A DNA stretch of 57,589 bases from Candidatus Helarchaeota ASGARD archaeon Hel_GB_B (GTDB lineage Archaea; Asgardarchaeota; Lokiarchaeia; Helarchaeales; HEL-GB-B): positions 1 through 57,589 of the forward strand of contig SUPR01000008.1 in assembly GCA_005191425.1 (NCBI GenBank), read 5' to 3'. The number at the start of each line of letters is the position of its first letter. Positions within the stretch are counted from its first letter, which is position 1. The notes below the pieces were generated by a model that made no database searches, was not told the origin of the DNA, and saw nothing but the letters and a program-made list of their open reading frames with translations. Of this stretch, positions 45,674 to 53,680 are shown in pieces. Position numbers and translations under genes: made by a program.

Positions 45674-45815
45674 ATTAAACTATTTTATTTTGATTTTTTA
45701 TTGCCAAACAAATAAAGTTATCTAATTCACAAATTATTAAACTATTTTATTTTGATTTTTTATTGCCAAATAAATGCAGTTATCTAATTTACAAATTATT
45801 AAGCTAGTTAATTTT
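45662..45815. repeat. 62-bp intergenic tandem repeat, 2.5 copies
   Basis: Units run 45662-45723 and 45724-45785, differing at three positions near their right ends. A degenerate third half-copy runs 45786-45815. The unit begins AATTCACAAATTATTAAAC and includes TTTTGATTTTTTATTGCC. It is not coding in any frame. It suggests a recent duplication of a regulatory or structural element. Confidence 0.85.
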
Positions 45816-45854
45816 CAGCTTTCATTCACTAGAAAATATTCTGATCGATCTTCA

Positions 45855-45885
45855 AATTAATTTAATTTTGTGAATTAAATTGATT
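45855..45885. other. AT-only hairpin, 13-bp stem with 5-base loop
   Basis: AATTAATTTAATT (45855-45867) pairs with AATTAAATTGATT (45873-45885) around the loop TTGTG, with a single G-T wobble. It lies between the repeat array and the end of the DUF47 gene at 46082. It could be a processing or termination structure on either strand; weak in energy because it is all A/T. Confidence 0.5.
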
Positions 45886-46081
45886 AAAAGAAAAGAAGTG
45901 CATTATTTAGGAGATCTTCTTAGACTATGATTAAAATTTGTAATAATTACGAAACAAAAAGGAATTAACACTTCTAATGGAATATTTAATTTTAAATTAA
46001 AATTGTCGGGCACAGATTAATTTTCAAAAATATCTCTAAAATAAAATTATTTCTAAGATAATAATGATCAAAATTTTCTAT

Positions 46082-46744
46082 TTATTCACGTAAATATACA
46101 ATTCTTAAGAAATCTGCTGTATCTTCAGCAGAGTCGGCTATCGATTCTATGAATTCTATTAAAATATGTATTGTTATTGCAATAAATGGATTACTTGGTG
46201 GTTCGATTGACAGCAATTTTTTATGTAATTTTAAATGGTCAATATCGACTATATGTTCTTGTTTATTGATTTTATGTATTTCTTCGATTAGTTCATCTTT
46301 TTTTAGTTTTGCAGGGTTAAGAAGCATATTTTTTAGGAGAAAAGCGCATTCTTTTGCATCACTTAGCATTTCTATTAGGTCTTTACATATTGGTTTAATC
46401 ATTTCTGGCTTTAATATAGATAATCTCCTACCTGCTCCATTTGCAGAGTTTGCCAACCGGTCTAAATTCTTAACTAAATGAGCCAAATTTTCCCTAATAT
46501 TAGATGGCAATAAACTTTTGGAGAGTTTATACATTAAATCTCTACGAATATTATCAGCTTCATTCTCAATCTTATTAATCTTCTTAATAATTTCTTTTGA
46601 AACTGCAATATCGCCTTTACAAAACTTTTTTAATGCAGATTCAAGTTCTACTACTGCATCATATACTTTCATTGCATGCGATCTGGTTAATCTTAAGATT
46701 TCGTTTTCTTTTTTGGCACCAAAAAAGTCAATTAATTTGCTCAT
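46082..46744 (-). CDS. DUF47/TIGR00153 PhoU-like protein
   Basis: A 220-residue all-helical protein with the DUF47 pattern: LIDFFGAKKENEILRLTRSHAMKVYDAVVELESAL, INKIENEADNIRRDLMYKLSKSLLPSNIRENLAHLVKNLDRLANSANGAGRRL, and ESIADSAEDTADFLRI at the end. The E-x3-D (ENEAD) and AEDTAD elements correspond to PhoU metal-binding motifs. Proteins of this family usually accompany PiT phosphate transporters; here none is adjacent. Instead it lies 102 bases downstream of, and on the same strand as, the ABC transporter ATPase, suggesting control of that importer. Confidence 0.85.
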   Translation of the reverse strand: MSKLIDFFGAKKENEILRLTRSHAMKVYDAVVELESALKKFCKGDIAVSKEIIKKINKIENEADNIRRDLMYKLSKSLLPSNIRENLAHLVKNLDRLANSANGAGRRLSILKPEMIKPICKDLIEMLSDAKECAFLLKNMLLNPAKLKKDELIEEIHKINKQEHIVDIDHLKLHKKLLSIEPPSNPFIAITIHILIEFIESIADSAEDTADFLRIVYLRE

Positions 46745-46846
46745 TTATTTTCACTGAAAATTCAATCAATTTTAATGATATATAAATCTCTATATTTATA
46801 TATAGTAATTTAAAAAAGATATTTAAAAACTTTTACATAAAATCAA

Positions 46847-47953
46847 TTAAAAAACATCGATTGCTTTTTCCAATCCCTCTTTTGGATAAGGAAATAGTAA
46901 TGTACGGTCTGGTGAAAAATAAATTGCAACTTCTTCTCCTTCTTTAAACCAAGCTTTTGTTGCATGCCTTTTTAAAGTAAAAAGTTCTCCTGAAGTTAAT
47001 CGCACTTCTTCAATACTATTTCCAGATACAAATTTAGACGTTTCTACGGTACCAAATAACACATTTTGCGTTTCTATTTTTTTGTTTCTTGAAATTTTTA
47101 TATTTTCTGCTCTTATTGCAATAACTACTTTAGAACCAATTGGAAAATTTTTGTTAGAAACAAGAATTTTTTTCCCGTTTGAGAGCAAAATGTAAGAGCC
47201 CTTTTCAACAATATCAATGATATTACCTTCTAAAAAATTACTAGTACTTATGAATCTACAAACAAATAAATTTTTAGGAGTTTCATAAATTTCGCGTGGT
47301 GTACCAACTTGAATTATTTGTCCTTTGTGAATAATTGCTATTCTATCTGATACCATTAAAGCCTCTTCAGTATTCTGGGTAACATGAATACAAGTTAAGC
47401 CAAGTTTTTTTACTAGGTTCATAAGTTCATATCGTAAAGCCAGTCTAATCTTAGCGTCAAGAGCTGAAAGAGGTTCATCCAAGAGAATTAAATTTGTCGA
47501 TGAACTTGCCATCATTGCTCTGGCTAAAGCAACCCGTTGTTTCATTCCCCCACTTAATTCATGTGGATATGCTTTTGGCCGGTTCTGTAATAGGACTAAC
47601 TCAAGCATATAATTTATCAACTGTCTTGATTCTTTTAATGTCTTTCCTTCAAGAACTCTTGGGCTATATCCGACATTTTTTTCTACTGTAAGGTGTGGGA
47701 AGAGTGCATAATTTGAGTGCTCAAAGACCATACCAATACCACGTTCTTCAGGTTCTTTGTCCGTCATATCCTCTCCGTCAAAATAAACTCTACCACTATC
47801 TGGCTTTAATAAACCGGCTATTATTTTTAATGTTGAGGTCTTCCCTGCTCCAGTAGGGCCACAAATAGTTAAATATTCTTTTGAATTGATTTGTAAATTA
47901 ATATTATAAAGAGAGTCCTTAATATTAATATTTTCTAATCTAATTTCGGTCAT
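46847..47953 (-). CDS. ABC importer ATPase (second copy, MalK/PotA/FbpC-like)
   Basis: A 368-residue ATPase from the ATG at 47953, which has GAGGT seven bases upstream. A TTG six bases earlier is less likely. Walker A GPTGAGKTS, Q-loop MVFEHSNYALFPHLTVEKNVGY (with His after the Glu where most members have Gln), signature LSGGMKQRVALARAM, Walker B LILLDEPLSALDAK, and H-loop IHVTQNTEEALMVSDRIAII. A C-terminal TOBE domain (GNIIDIVEKGSY; VVIAIRAENIKI) matches the CUT1/MOI importer group. It follows the other ATPase by 15 bases in the same operon, so the transporter probably has a heterodimeric ATPase pair. Confidence 0.9.
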   Translation of the reverse strand: MTEIRLENINIKDSLYNINLQINSKEYLTICGPTGAGKTSTLKIIAGLLKPDSGRVYFDGEDMTDKEPEERGIGMVFEHSNYALFPHLTVEKNVGYSPRVLEGKTLKESRQLINYMLELVLLQNRPKAYPHELSGGMKQRVALARAMMASSSTNLILLDEPLSALDAKIRLALRYELMNLVKKLGLTCIHVTQNTEEALMVSDRIAIIHKGQIIQVGTPREIYETPKNLFVCRFISTSNFLEGNIIDIVEKGSYILLSNGKKILVSNKNFPIGSKVVIAIRAENIKISRNKKIETQNVLFGTVETSKFVSGNSIEEVRLTSGELFTLKRHATKAWFKEGEEVAIYFSPDRTLLFPYPKEGLEKAIDVF

Positions 47954-47968
47954 TACCAATACCTCGAG

Positions 47969-49084
47969 CTATTCAAGTGCAAGTTCATAATCCAAATCCT
48001 CTGGATATGGAAATAATAATACATTTTCAGGGTGTAATTTTATATAAACTTTAGACCCAACTTCAAATTGAATACTGGGTGGATAAGTGACCTTGGCTTC
48101 AATGATATCACCATTTTCTAATTCTATATTAACTCGTAGGTGAGAACCTAAAAATGCAATATTATTGATATTACCTTCGATTAAATTATTATCTTTTAAT
48201 TTGTTTTCTTCAATAAATTCTTTAATCTTAACGAATTCTTTTCTTATTGAACCAATAACTCTATCTCTTTTATAAAAATGTTTATTTTTTGAAAAAATTA
48301 TTGGTCCACCACCATGTAATTTAATTTGAGTATATTTATCAATAGATTTGACTTCTCCTTCTACGAAATTAGATTCACCAATAAAGTTTGCTACAAAAAT
48401 AGCGTTAGGTTTAATATATAAGTCTCCTGGAGTCCCAACTTGTAAAATACTACCTTTCCGCATAACAGCGATTCTATCACTAATCATCATTGCTTCATCT
48501 TGATCATGAGTGACATGTATTGCTGTTATATTTAATTTTTTGACCAACTTTCTCATTTCTACTCTAAATTCATCTCTATACCGTTGGTCTAATGCGCCTA
48601 ATGGCTCATCTAATAGCAAAATCTTCGCACCCGTTGCAAGAGCCCGAGCTATTCCAATTCTTTGAAGTTGCGGCGCAGTTAATTCGAAGGGAAATTTGTC
48701 AACATATTTGTCCAAATTGACCAAATGGATATATTTTGAAACCCGTTCCTCAATTTCATCTTTATTGACTCCACGAACTTTACAAGAATAACTAACGTTA
48801 TCCCATACATCTAAAAATGGAAATATCTCGAAATGCTGAAATACCATTCCAATATTTCTTTCCTCTGGAGGTACATTAAAATCTATTTTTTTATCTCCAA
48901 AATAAATTTCTCCCGAATCAGCTTTTTCTAGCCCTGCAATAATTCTCAATGTAGTAGTTTTACCACATCCACTAGGCCCTAATAAAGTTAAGTATTCACC
49001 ATCATAAACTTTTAAACTAACACCTCTAACAGCTTGAACGCTTCCAAAGCTTTTTTTAATATTATCCAAGATAATATCGACCAA
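47969..49084 (-). CDS. ABC importer ATPase (first copy)
   Basis: A 371-residue ATPase: Walker A GPSGCGKTT, Q-loop MVFQHFEIFPFLDVWDNVSY, a signature region that reads ELTAPQLQRIGIARALATG in place of the canonical LSGGQ, Walker B ILLLDEPLGALDQ and H-loop IHVTHDQDEAMMISDRIAVM, followed by a TOBE domain (IEGNINNIAFLGSHLRV; VYIKLHPENVLLFPYPEDL). The degenerate LTAPQ signature opposite a canonical partner suggests an asymmetric ATPase pair with one weakened site. It lies between the permease and the second ATPase on the minus strand. Confidence 0.9.
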   Translation of the reverse strand: MVDIILDNIKKSFGSVQAVRGVSLKVYDGEYLTLLGPSGCGKTTTLRIIAGLEKADSGEIYFGDKKIDFNVPPEERNIGMVFQHFEIFPFLDVWDNVSYSCKVRGVNKDEIEERVSKYIHLVNLDKYVDKFPFELTAPQLQRIGIARALATGAKILLLDEPLGALDQRYRDEFRVEMRKLVKKLNITAIHVTHDQDEAMMISDRIAVMRKGSILQVGTPGDLYIKPNAIFVANFIGESNFVEGEVKSIDKYTQIKLHGGGPIIFSKNKHFYKRDRVIGSIRKEFVKIKEFIEENKLKDNNLIEGNINNIAFLGSHLRVNIELENGDIIEAKVTYPPSIQFEVGSKVYIKLHPENVLLFPYPEDLDYELALE

Positions 49085-49105
49085 TTTTATTCTCCGACTT
49101 TCATT

Positions 49106-50803
49106 TTATGTTTTAATTTTTAATATTTTTTCTCTTGTTGTTATATGTCTTAATATTAAAATTAAGACAAATGACAGGACAATTAAAATAAAACTTGCAA
49201 ATGCAGCTGAAGGTAGGTCAATAGACTCCACCCAGTCAACAATTGTAACTGGTATGGTTCGTACTAAACCCATGACTACAAATGTAGCCCCCGTTTCTCC
49301 AAGACTCCTAGTAAAGACCATAATAGAACCAGCAAGTAATGCATTTCTTAGAAGTGGGATAGTAACTTTTCTAAATGTAGTAAAACTATATGCACCAAGA
49401 GTTCTAGATGCCTCTTCATAACCCGAGACAATTCCTTCTAGACTTGCAATAAGCACCCTCGTCATATAAGGAAATGTAAATACGATATGGACTATTATTA
49501 TTAACAAATATCCTGGCGTTAATAGTCCTCCTATAGACCTAAATGGACCTATTGTACCCCAAAATAAAAAAATTGAGAATCCAAGGGCTGATGACGGAAT
49601 TGCAAGAGGTAAATCAATCAAAGTATCCAAGATTGCATTAAATTTACCCCACTTCCGACGCACTACAATTATTGCCATAGCCAGCCCTAAAACAATATTA
49701 ATTAATGTTGCAACTGCAGCAATTGATAATGAATTCATCAAACTTATCCAAAGAGATGCCCATTTATTGTCCGATTGAAAAAAAACTTGGTTTATAGCGC
49801 CATTTGGGCCACTTAAATTTAAAAATAAATAATCTATACTATATAACGCAGGAATTAATATTAGAAATCCAAAAAAGAAGATAGTAAATCCATCTCTTAA
49901 CCACCTAAATACCTTTTTTGATAAGAATTTTTCAGTTCGGACAAAAACCCTATATACCGGCAGTCCAATTTTCCTGGTAATTGTTTTAATAAGAATTAAT
50001 AAAATAATAGCTATAATGACCAAAATCATAGCCAAAAAAGCAGCAGGTCCAAATAATGCTTGGGATTTTAACGTAACAATTTGTATTGGTGCAGTTTCTG
50101 CCACTCCATATACTATAAGTGTTGCACCAGTTTCTCCCAAACTTCTTGTAAATGCCAAAATTGCACCTGCTATTAGTCCTTCTTTAATCAATGGAGCTGT
50201 AATCGTCCTAAATACCGTAAACTTCCGAGCACCAAGGCTCTGGGCAGCTTTTTCAAGAGTTTCATCTTGGTTCATTAATATTACTTTTATATTTCGAGTA
50301 ATGTAAGGATATGTGAAAACTACATGGGTTAAAATTATCATAATAACTCCGGGCGAAATTAACCCTCTATCAAGCCCAAAGATCCATGCAATACCCGAAC
50401 TTGAACCCCAAAATAATAAAATTGAAAATCCTAATGCAGCAGTGGGGACAGCCATTGGTAAATCTACAAGTGTGTCAAGGATCCTTTTTCCTTTAAAATC
50501 ATATTTTACAAGAATAATCGCCATAGGAAGTCCAATTAATATATCTATAATAACAGTAATCGCCGATATCATTAACGAACGTAACAAGGCAGTACCCATA
50601 TCTACAAATCGAGTTGACCCGGATACTGGATTATTAAAAATCCAAAACGAAACATCATTCCATTCTTGAATTACATAAGTGAAAATATATAAAATAGGTA
50701 TAATTATAATAACGAAAAAGATTAATAAACTAGTAAAATCGCCTATTATTCGAGCTTTTTTACTAGATAATGATTTGTCTATTTTTCTTATTAGATCTAC
50801 CAT
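49106..50803 (-). CDS. ABC importer permease, two fused transmembrane domains (FbpB/ThiP-like)
   Basis: A 565-residue protein with about 12 helices in two homologous halves. Each half has an EAA loop: ETLEKAAQSLGARKFTVFRTITAPLIKEGLIAGAILAFTRSLGETGATLIV and SGYEEASRTLGAYSFTTFRKVTIPLLRNALLAGSIMVFTRSLGETGATFVV. Repeated DTLVDLPMAVPTAALGFSI / DTLIDLPLAIPSSALGFSI blocks show internal duplication. GGAG four bases before the ATG at 50803 sets the start; a TTG 12 bases upstream is in frame but overlaps that site. Fused permeases of this kind serve Fe(III), thiamine, sulfate or molybdate-type importers. The substrate is unresolved. Confidence 0.9.
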   Translation of the reverse strand: MVDLIRKIDKSLSSKKARIIGDFTSLLIFFVIIIIPILYIFTYVIQEWNDVSFWIFNNPVSGSTRFVDMGTALLRSLMISAITVIIDILIGLPMAIILVKYDFKGKRILDTLVDLPMAVPTAALGFSILLFWGSSSGIAWIFGLDRGLISPGVIMIILTHVVFTYPYITRNIKVILMNQDETLEKAAQSLGARKFTVFRTITAPLIKEGLIAGAILAFTRSLGETGATLIVYGVAETAPIQIVTLKSQALFGPAAFLAMILVIIAIILLILIKTITRKIGLPVYRVFVRTEKFLSKKVFRWLRDGFTIFFFGFLILIPALYSIDYLFLNLSGPNGAINQVFFQSDNKWASLWISLMNSLSIAAVATLINIVLGLAMAIIVVRRKWGKFNAILDTLIDLPLAIPSSALGFSIFLFWGTIGPFRSIGGLLTPGYLLIIIVHIVFTFPYMTRVLIASLEGIVSGYEEASRTLGAYSFTTFRKVTIPLLRNALLAGSIMVFTRSLGETGATFVVMGLVRTIPVTIVDWVESIDLPSAAFASFILIVLSFVLILILRHITTREKILKIKT

Positions 50804-50816
50804 AATTCTCCACAAA

Positions 50817-51956
50817 TTATTTCGCTTTTGTTACTAACCACAAATCCGGAAGATATTTAAAAACATCACTTTGAATTGCTGGATTGTATAATGGAATTGT
50901 TAAGTCGCGTTTAAGTCCATTACCATAGTTAAAAATTGAATTAAACGTAGAATTATAAGTTGCATTTAATAGAATTTTTGGGTTATAGGGCCTAAATCCA
51001 TATTGGAACGCCTCTTTTATAGTAGAATTTAATTGTAAAAATTCTAAAAATTGTTTTGCTGCCTCATATTGTTTTTTCGAAACCCAACTTCCTTTTAAAA
51101 TGGTAAATGGGTGGTCCGCTAATAATGTCCCATCTCGTGGATAGATTGCTATCGCTTTTCTGCCTGATACTCCATTGTTTATATTTATTACCAAATTCTC
51201 ATAAATCATAAAGACATCTAATGTTTGATCCATAGCTCGGTGCGCCAGAAAACCAGTACTTTTCCCATAAAATTCACATTCTCCCTCTATATCATGCATC
51301 CAAACCCTCAAGCTGTTATTCAAGAGGTCATTTAATATAATTTCTGAAGTATTTTTCTTAAAAAAAGAAGCTACTTCCATTACAACAGCCATATATCCTG
51401 AATTTGATAATTGTGGGTCTGTATGGGATAACCTTAAATTAAATGATTGAACAGCCACATTTCTTAAATCATTAAAACTGGTTATTCCGTATGTATTATT
51501 AAAATCTTCCCATGTACCAATTACAAAAGGTGAATATATAATCCTAATATTTTCTTCACTATTAGAAATATTAATTAAATTCGTTTTAAATATTCTATTC
51601 CATTCATTATTAAGATAATAAATCCAAATACTTGATGCGGGACTCAAAATCACAGGTCGGATCTCTCCCGTTATTGTCGAAATGCACATACTTCTTGAGC
51701 CCATTGGTCTAAAATTTACCGCAATCGTTTCACCACCATTTTTAGCAGAATACCAGTTGACAAATTCTGACACAATCGATTCAATCCAAGCCCGCTTCTC
51801 AGAACTATAAATCATTGTAAGTGTTACATCTGCAGTTTCAGAACTCCCCAGCATAATCCCAACTGGAATTCCAATCCCAAGACCAACTAAAAAAATTATT
51901 ATAAACGCACCAAATTTTCTTTTATATCTATGCTTTATCCGTATATTTGAACTCAT
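50817..51956 (-). CDS. ABC importer substrate-binding protein (SBP_bac_11-like), membrane anchored
   Basis: A 379-residue protein from the ATG at 51956. It starts with a basic segment and an uncleaved-looking signal anchor (FGAFIIIFLVGLGIGIPVGIMLG), then a type II periplasmic-binding fold: TLTMIYSSEKRAWIESIVSEFVNWY, RPVILSPASSIWIYYLNNEW, GFLAHRAMDQTLDVFMIYENLV, GTLLADHPFTILKGSWVSKKQYEAAKQFLEFL. The YSSEK...SPASS...HPF plan matches solute-binding proteins related to sulfate/molybdate types. A longer frame to 52040 would overlap the 39-residue gene upstream and has no support. It is tethered outside the membrane to feed the fused permease, whose gene starts 13 bases after its stop. Confidence 0.82.
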   Translation of the reverse strand: MSSNIRIKHRYKRKFGAFIIIFLVGLGIGIPVGIMLGSSETADVTLTMIYSSEKRAWIESIVSEFVNWYSAKNGGETIAVNFRPMGSRSMCISTITGEIRPVILSPASSIWIYYLNNEWNRIFKTNLINISNSEENIRIIYSPFVIGTWEDFNNTYGITSFNDLRNVAVQSFNLRLSHTDPQLSNSGYMAVVMEVASFFKKNTSEIILNDLLNNSLRVWMHDIEGECEFYGKSTGFLAHRAMDQTLDVFMIYENLVININNGVSGRKAIAIYPRDGTLLADHPFTILKGSWVSKKQYEAAKQFLEFLQLNSTIKEAFQYGFRPYNPKILLNATYNSTFNSIFNYGNGLKRDLTIPLYNPAIQSDVFKYLPDLWLVTKAK

Positions 51957-51964
51957 TCTGAAAA

Positions 51965-52084
51965 TTACCCAATTAGTGAATATGCATATCCCGTTATATA
52001 ACCAATTAATATTCCAACTCCAAGTCCAATTAAAAGACATATTGCTAAAATTGTTAACTTAACGGTCAATCTCTTAATTTTCAT
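51965..52084 (-). CDS. 39-residue single-pass membrane peptide, first gene of the ABC operon
   Basis: Translated by hand: it begins MKIKRLTVKLTILAICLLIG and ends GYAYSLIG, with a basic start and one hydrophobic helix GLGVGILIGYITGYA. It ends eight bases before the ATG of the binding protein, so translation is probably coupled. The helix closely resembles the signal anchor of that protein (GLGVGILIGYITG versus GLGIGIPVGIMLG), which suggests duplication of its 5' end or a small accessory subunit. The ribosome binding site is weak. Too short for homology to decide. Confidence 0.5.
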   Translation of the reverse strand: MKIKRLTVKLTILAICLLIGLGVGILIGYITGYAYSLIG

Positions 52085-52402
52085 TTACCAACAATTCCAT
52101 TAAATTGATCCAGAGAACCTTTATAATCTTCATAACTTTTTGGTTTGTGCTTGTGTAATTATAAACATTCTGAATTATAACATCTATTTTCTAATTTAGT
52201 TTAAAATTCTATTCTATTTATTATTATTCCCTTATTTATTTAAATAAAAATATTTTCGACATAGAATATAAATTTATATTGTAAAAAAATATAAAAATAT
52301 ATATTTTATATATAATCAATATGAAATTTTTTTAATATATATATTTATAATATAATATATATTTATAATATAACTCAAAATAAACAAATCTAGTGAATTA
52401 TA
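52085..52402. promoter_or_regulatory. divergent promoter region between the ABC operon and the AbrB-PhoU gene
   Basis: 318 bases of nearly pure A/T with no gene. For the plus strand, TTTATAATATAA occurs twice (listed separately) about 30-50 bases before the ATG at 52403. For the minus strand, a TATA-like TTTATAATTA at about 52157-52166 could serve the ABC operon. The regulator and the transporter thus share one control region, a usual layout for a regulator and its target. Confidence 0.5.
52337..52372 (+). repeat. 18-bp tandem duplication containing the TATA box of the AbrB-PhoU gene
   Basis: ATATATATTTATAATATA occurs twice at 52337-52354 and 52355-52372 without a mismatch. Each copy includes TTTATAATA, a good archaeal TATA element, so the core promoter itself appears duplicated. 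The copy nearer the gene would place transcription start close to 52392-52396, giving a very short leader. Confidence 0.65.
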
Positions 52403-53395
52403 ATGGAAACAAGAAAAGTTCAAATTACTGGTGGGTCATCTTATATTATCAGTTTACCAAAAGAGTGGATTAATAAAAATAAAATACATCCTAAAGATGC
52501 ATTAAATTTAATAATACAAGAAGATAAAATTCTACTAATACCACCTAAAAAATTTAAAAAACTTAATTTTAGAGAAAAAGTAATCAATTTAGAGGATATA
52601 GAAGGTGCATCATATCTATTTCGGTTATTAATTGGTGTGTATATGATGGGATATTCTATGATAATTTTACAAGCAAAAAAGAGGATAACAATCGAATACC
52701 GCGAGGTTATAAAAAAATTTGTAAATGACGCTATTGGACTGGAGATTATGGACGAGAGTCCCTATCAAATTAAAATCAAAGACCTATTAAATCCTGCAGA
52801 GATGCCTTTTGATACAATTACAAATCGTTTATATTTATTAGTAAAAAACATGCTTGATGATTCTCGAATTGCTTTAAATAACAAGGACAAAGACCTGTCT
52901 GAAAATATTGTAAAAAGGGATGATGATATTGACCGTTTGTATTGGTTAATTGCCCGTCAAAGTAATTTAATTCTTAAAAATTTAATAATTTCTATTGAAG
53001 TAGGCATTGAAACAAAAAATGCAAATTTTTATTATTTTATTTCTAGAATTATTGAACGAATTGGTGATCATGCAGTTAATATTGCAAAACATATCCCAAT
53101 TATTATGGAACGCTTAAAAGAACCACAAATAAATAAAATAAATACAGCAATCCAAGCAGCTTCAGATATTTTTTCAAAAAGTATAAAAATCTGGCAGGAA
53201 GAAAATATGACTGAAGCTAATCAGATCATCGATTCTGCTGGAAATTTGAATTCTATTTTAAATGAGATTAATAATTTCGCTATTAATACAGAAAATGAGG
53301 TAGCAATTGCTCTTAACTATATAATAGAAAGTATTAGAAGAATCGCAGATTATTCAACTAATATATGCGAATTAACAATCAATTTTCTTGTTTAA
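52403..53395 (+). CDS. AbrB-PhoU fusion regulator
   Basis: A 330-residue protein. Residues 1-45 form an AbrB/SpoVT-type swapped-hairpin DNA-binding domain (TRKVQITGGSSYIISLPKEWINKNKIHPKDALNLIIQEDKILLIPP). The remainder holds two PhoU three-helix bundles, with RDDDIDRLYWLIARQ and RIIERIGDHAVNIAKHI carrying the family's acidic metal-binding motifs and a second copy ending in SIRRIADYSTNICELTINFL. This fusion is a common archaeal phosphate-signalling regulator, although targets are poorly known. It is divergent from the ABC importer operon, whose far end also has a PhoU-like gene (46082), so the importer may handle phosphate or a phosphate analogue; that is inference. Confidence 0.88.
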   Translation: METRKVQITGGSSYIISLPKEWINKNKIHPKDALNLIIQEDKILLIPPKKFKKLNFREKVINLEDIEGASYLFRLLIGVYMMGYSMIILQAKKRITIEYREVIKKFVNDAIGLEIMDESPYQIKIKDLLNPAEMPFDTITNRLYLLVKNMLDDSRIALNNKDKDLSENIVKRDDDIDRLYWLIARQSNLILKNLIISIEVGIETKNANFYYFISRIIERIGDHAVNIAKHIPIIMERLKEPQINKINTAIQAASDIFSKSIKIWQEENMTEANQIIDSAGNLNSILNEINNFAINTENEVAIALNYIIESIRRIADYSTNICELTINFLV

Positions 53396-53680
53396 TTTTT
53401 TATTTCGTTGATATTTTCTTATTAGTAATTTTTTGAAATAATTCGAATAAATATTAAATGACTCAGCTGGATTTTAAAATAAAATTTTAATGTTTAAAAC
53501 CTATTTAATTAAATCCTATTCGACTTTAACTTATTTTTTATCCATAATAGTCCCAATTTTTTGCTTTTTTTAATTGAAAATATATTTATTATAATTCAAT
53601 TTTCTTTCTAATTGAAATATTTTAAATAACAATAGGCTTATTGGAAATATGTTCATATTATTTTCAGCAGGGTTTAAAAA

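Larger units (their letters stand above)
45504..46081. other. repeat-rich intergenic region
   Basis: No gene supported. It holds a 62-bp tandem repeat, a 12-bp-spaced array of TCACAAATT and a long hairpin, all listed separately, upstream of the zinc-ribbon gene. Immediately before 45503 an AAGAAGGTTATTTT-like stretch on the minus strand supplies a ribosome binding site. Confidence 0.6.

Noticed and set aside
45662..45815. CRISPR array
   Set aside because: The repeat unit is 62 bp, the copies abut without spacers, there are only 2.5 copies, and no cas genes are present.
51957..52040. 28-residue N-terminal extension of the ABC binding protein (Trp-rich)
   Set aside because: It overlaps the 39-residue membrane peptide gene in another frame and lacks a start signal; the ATG at 51956 gives a normal signal anchor.
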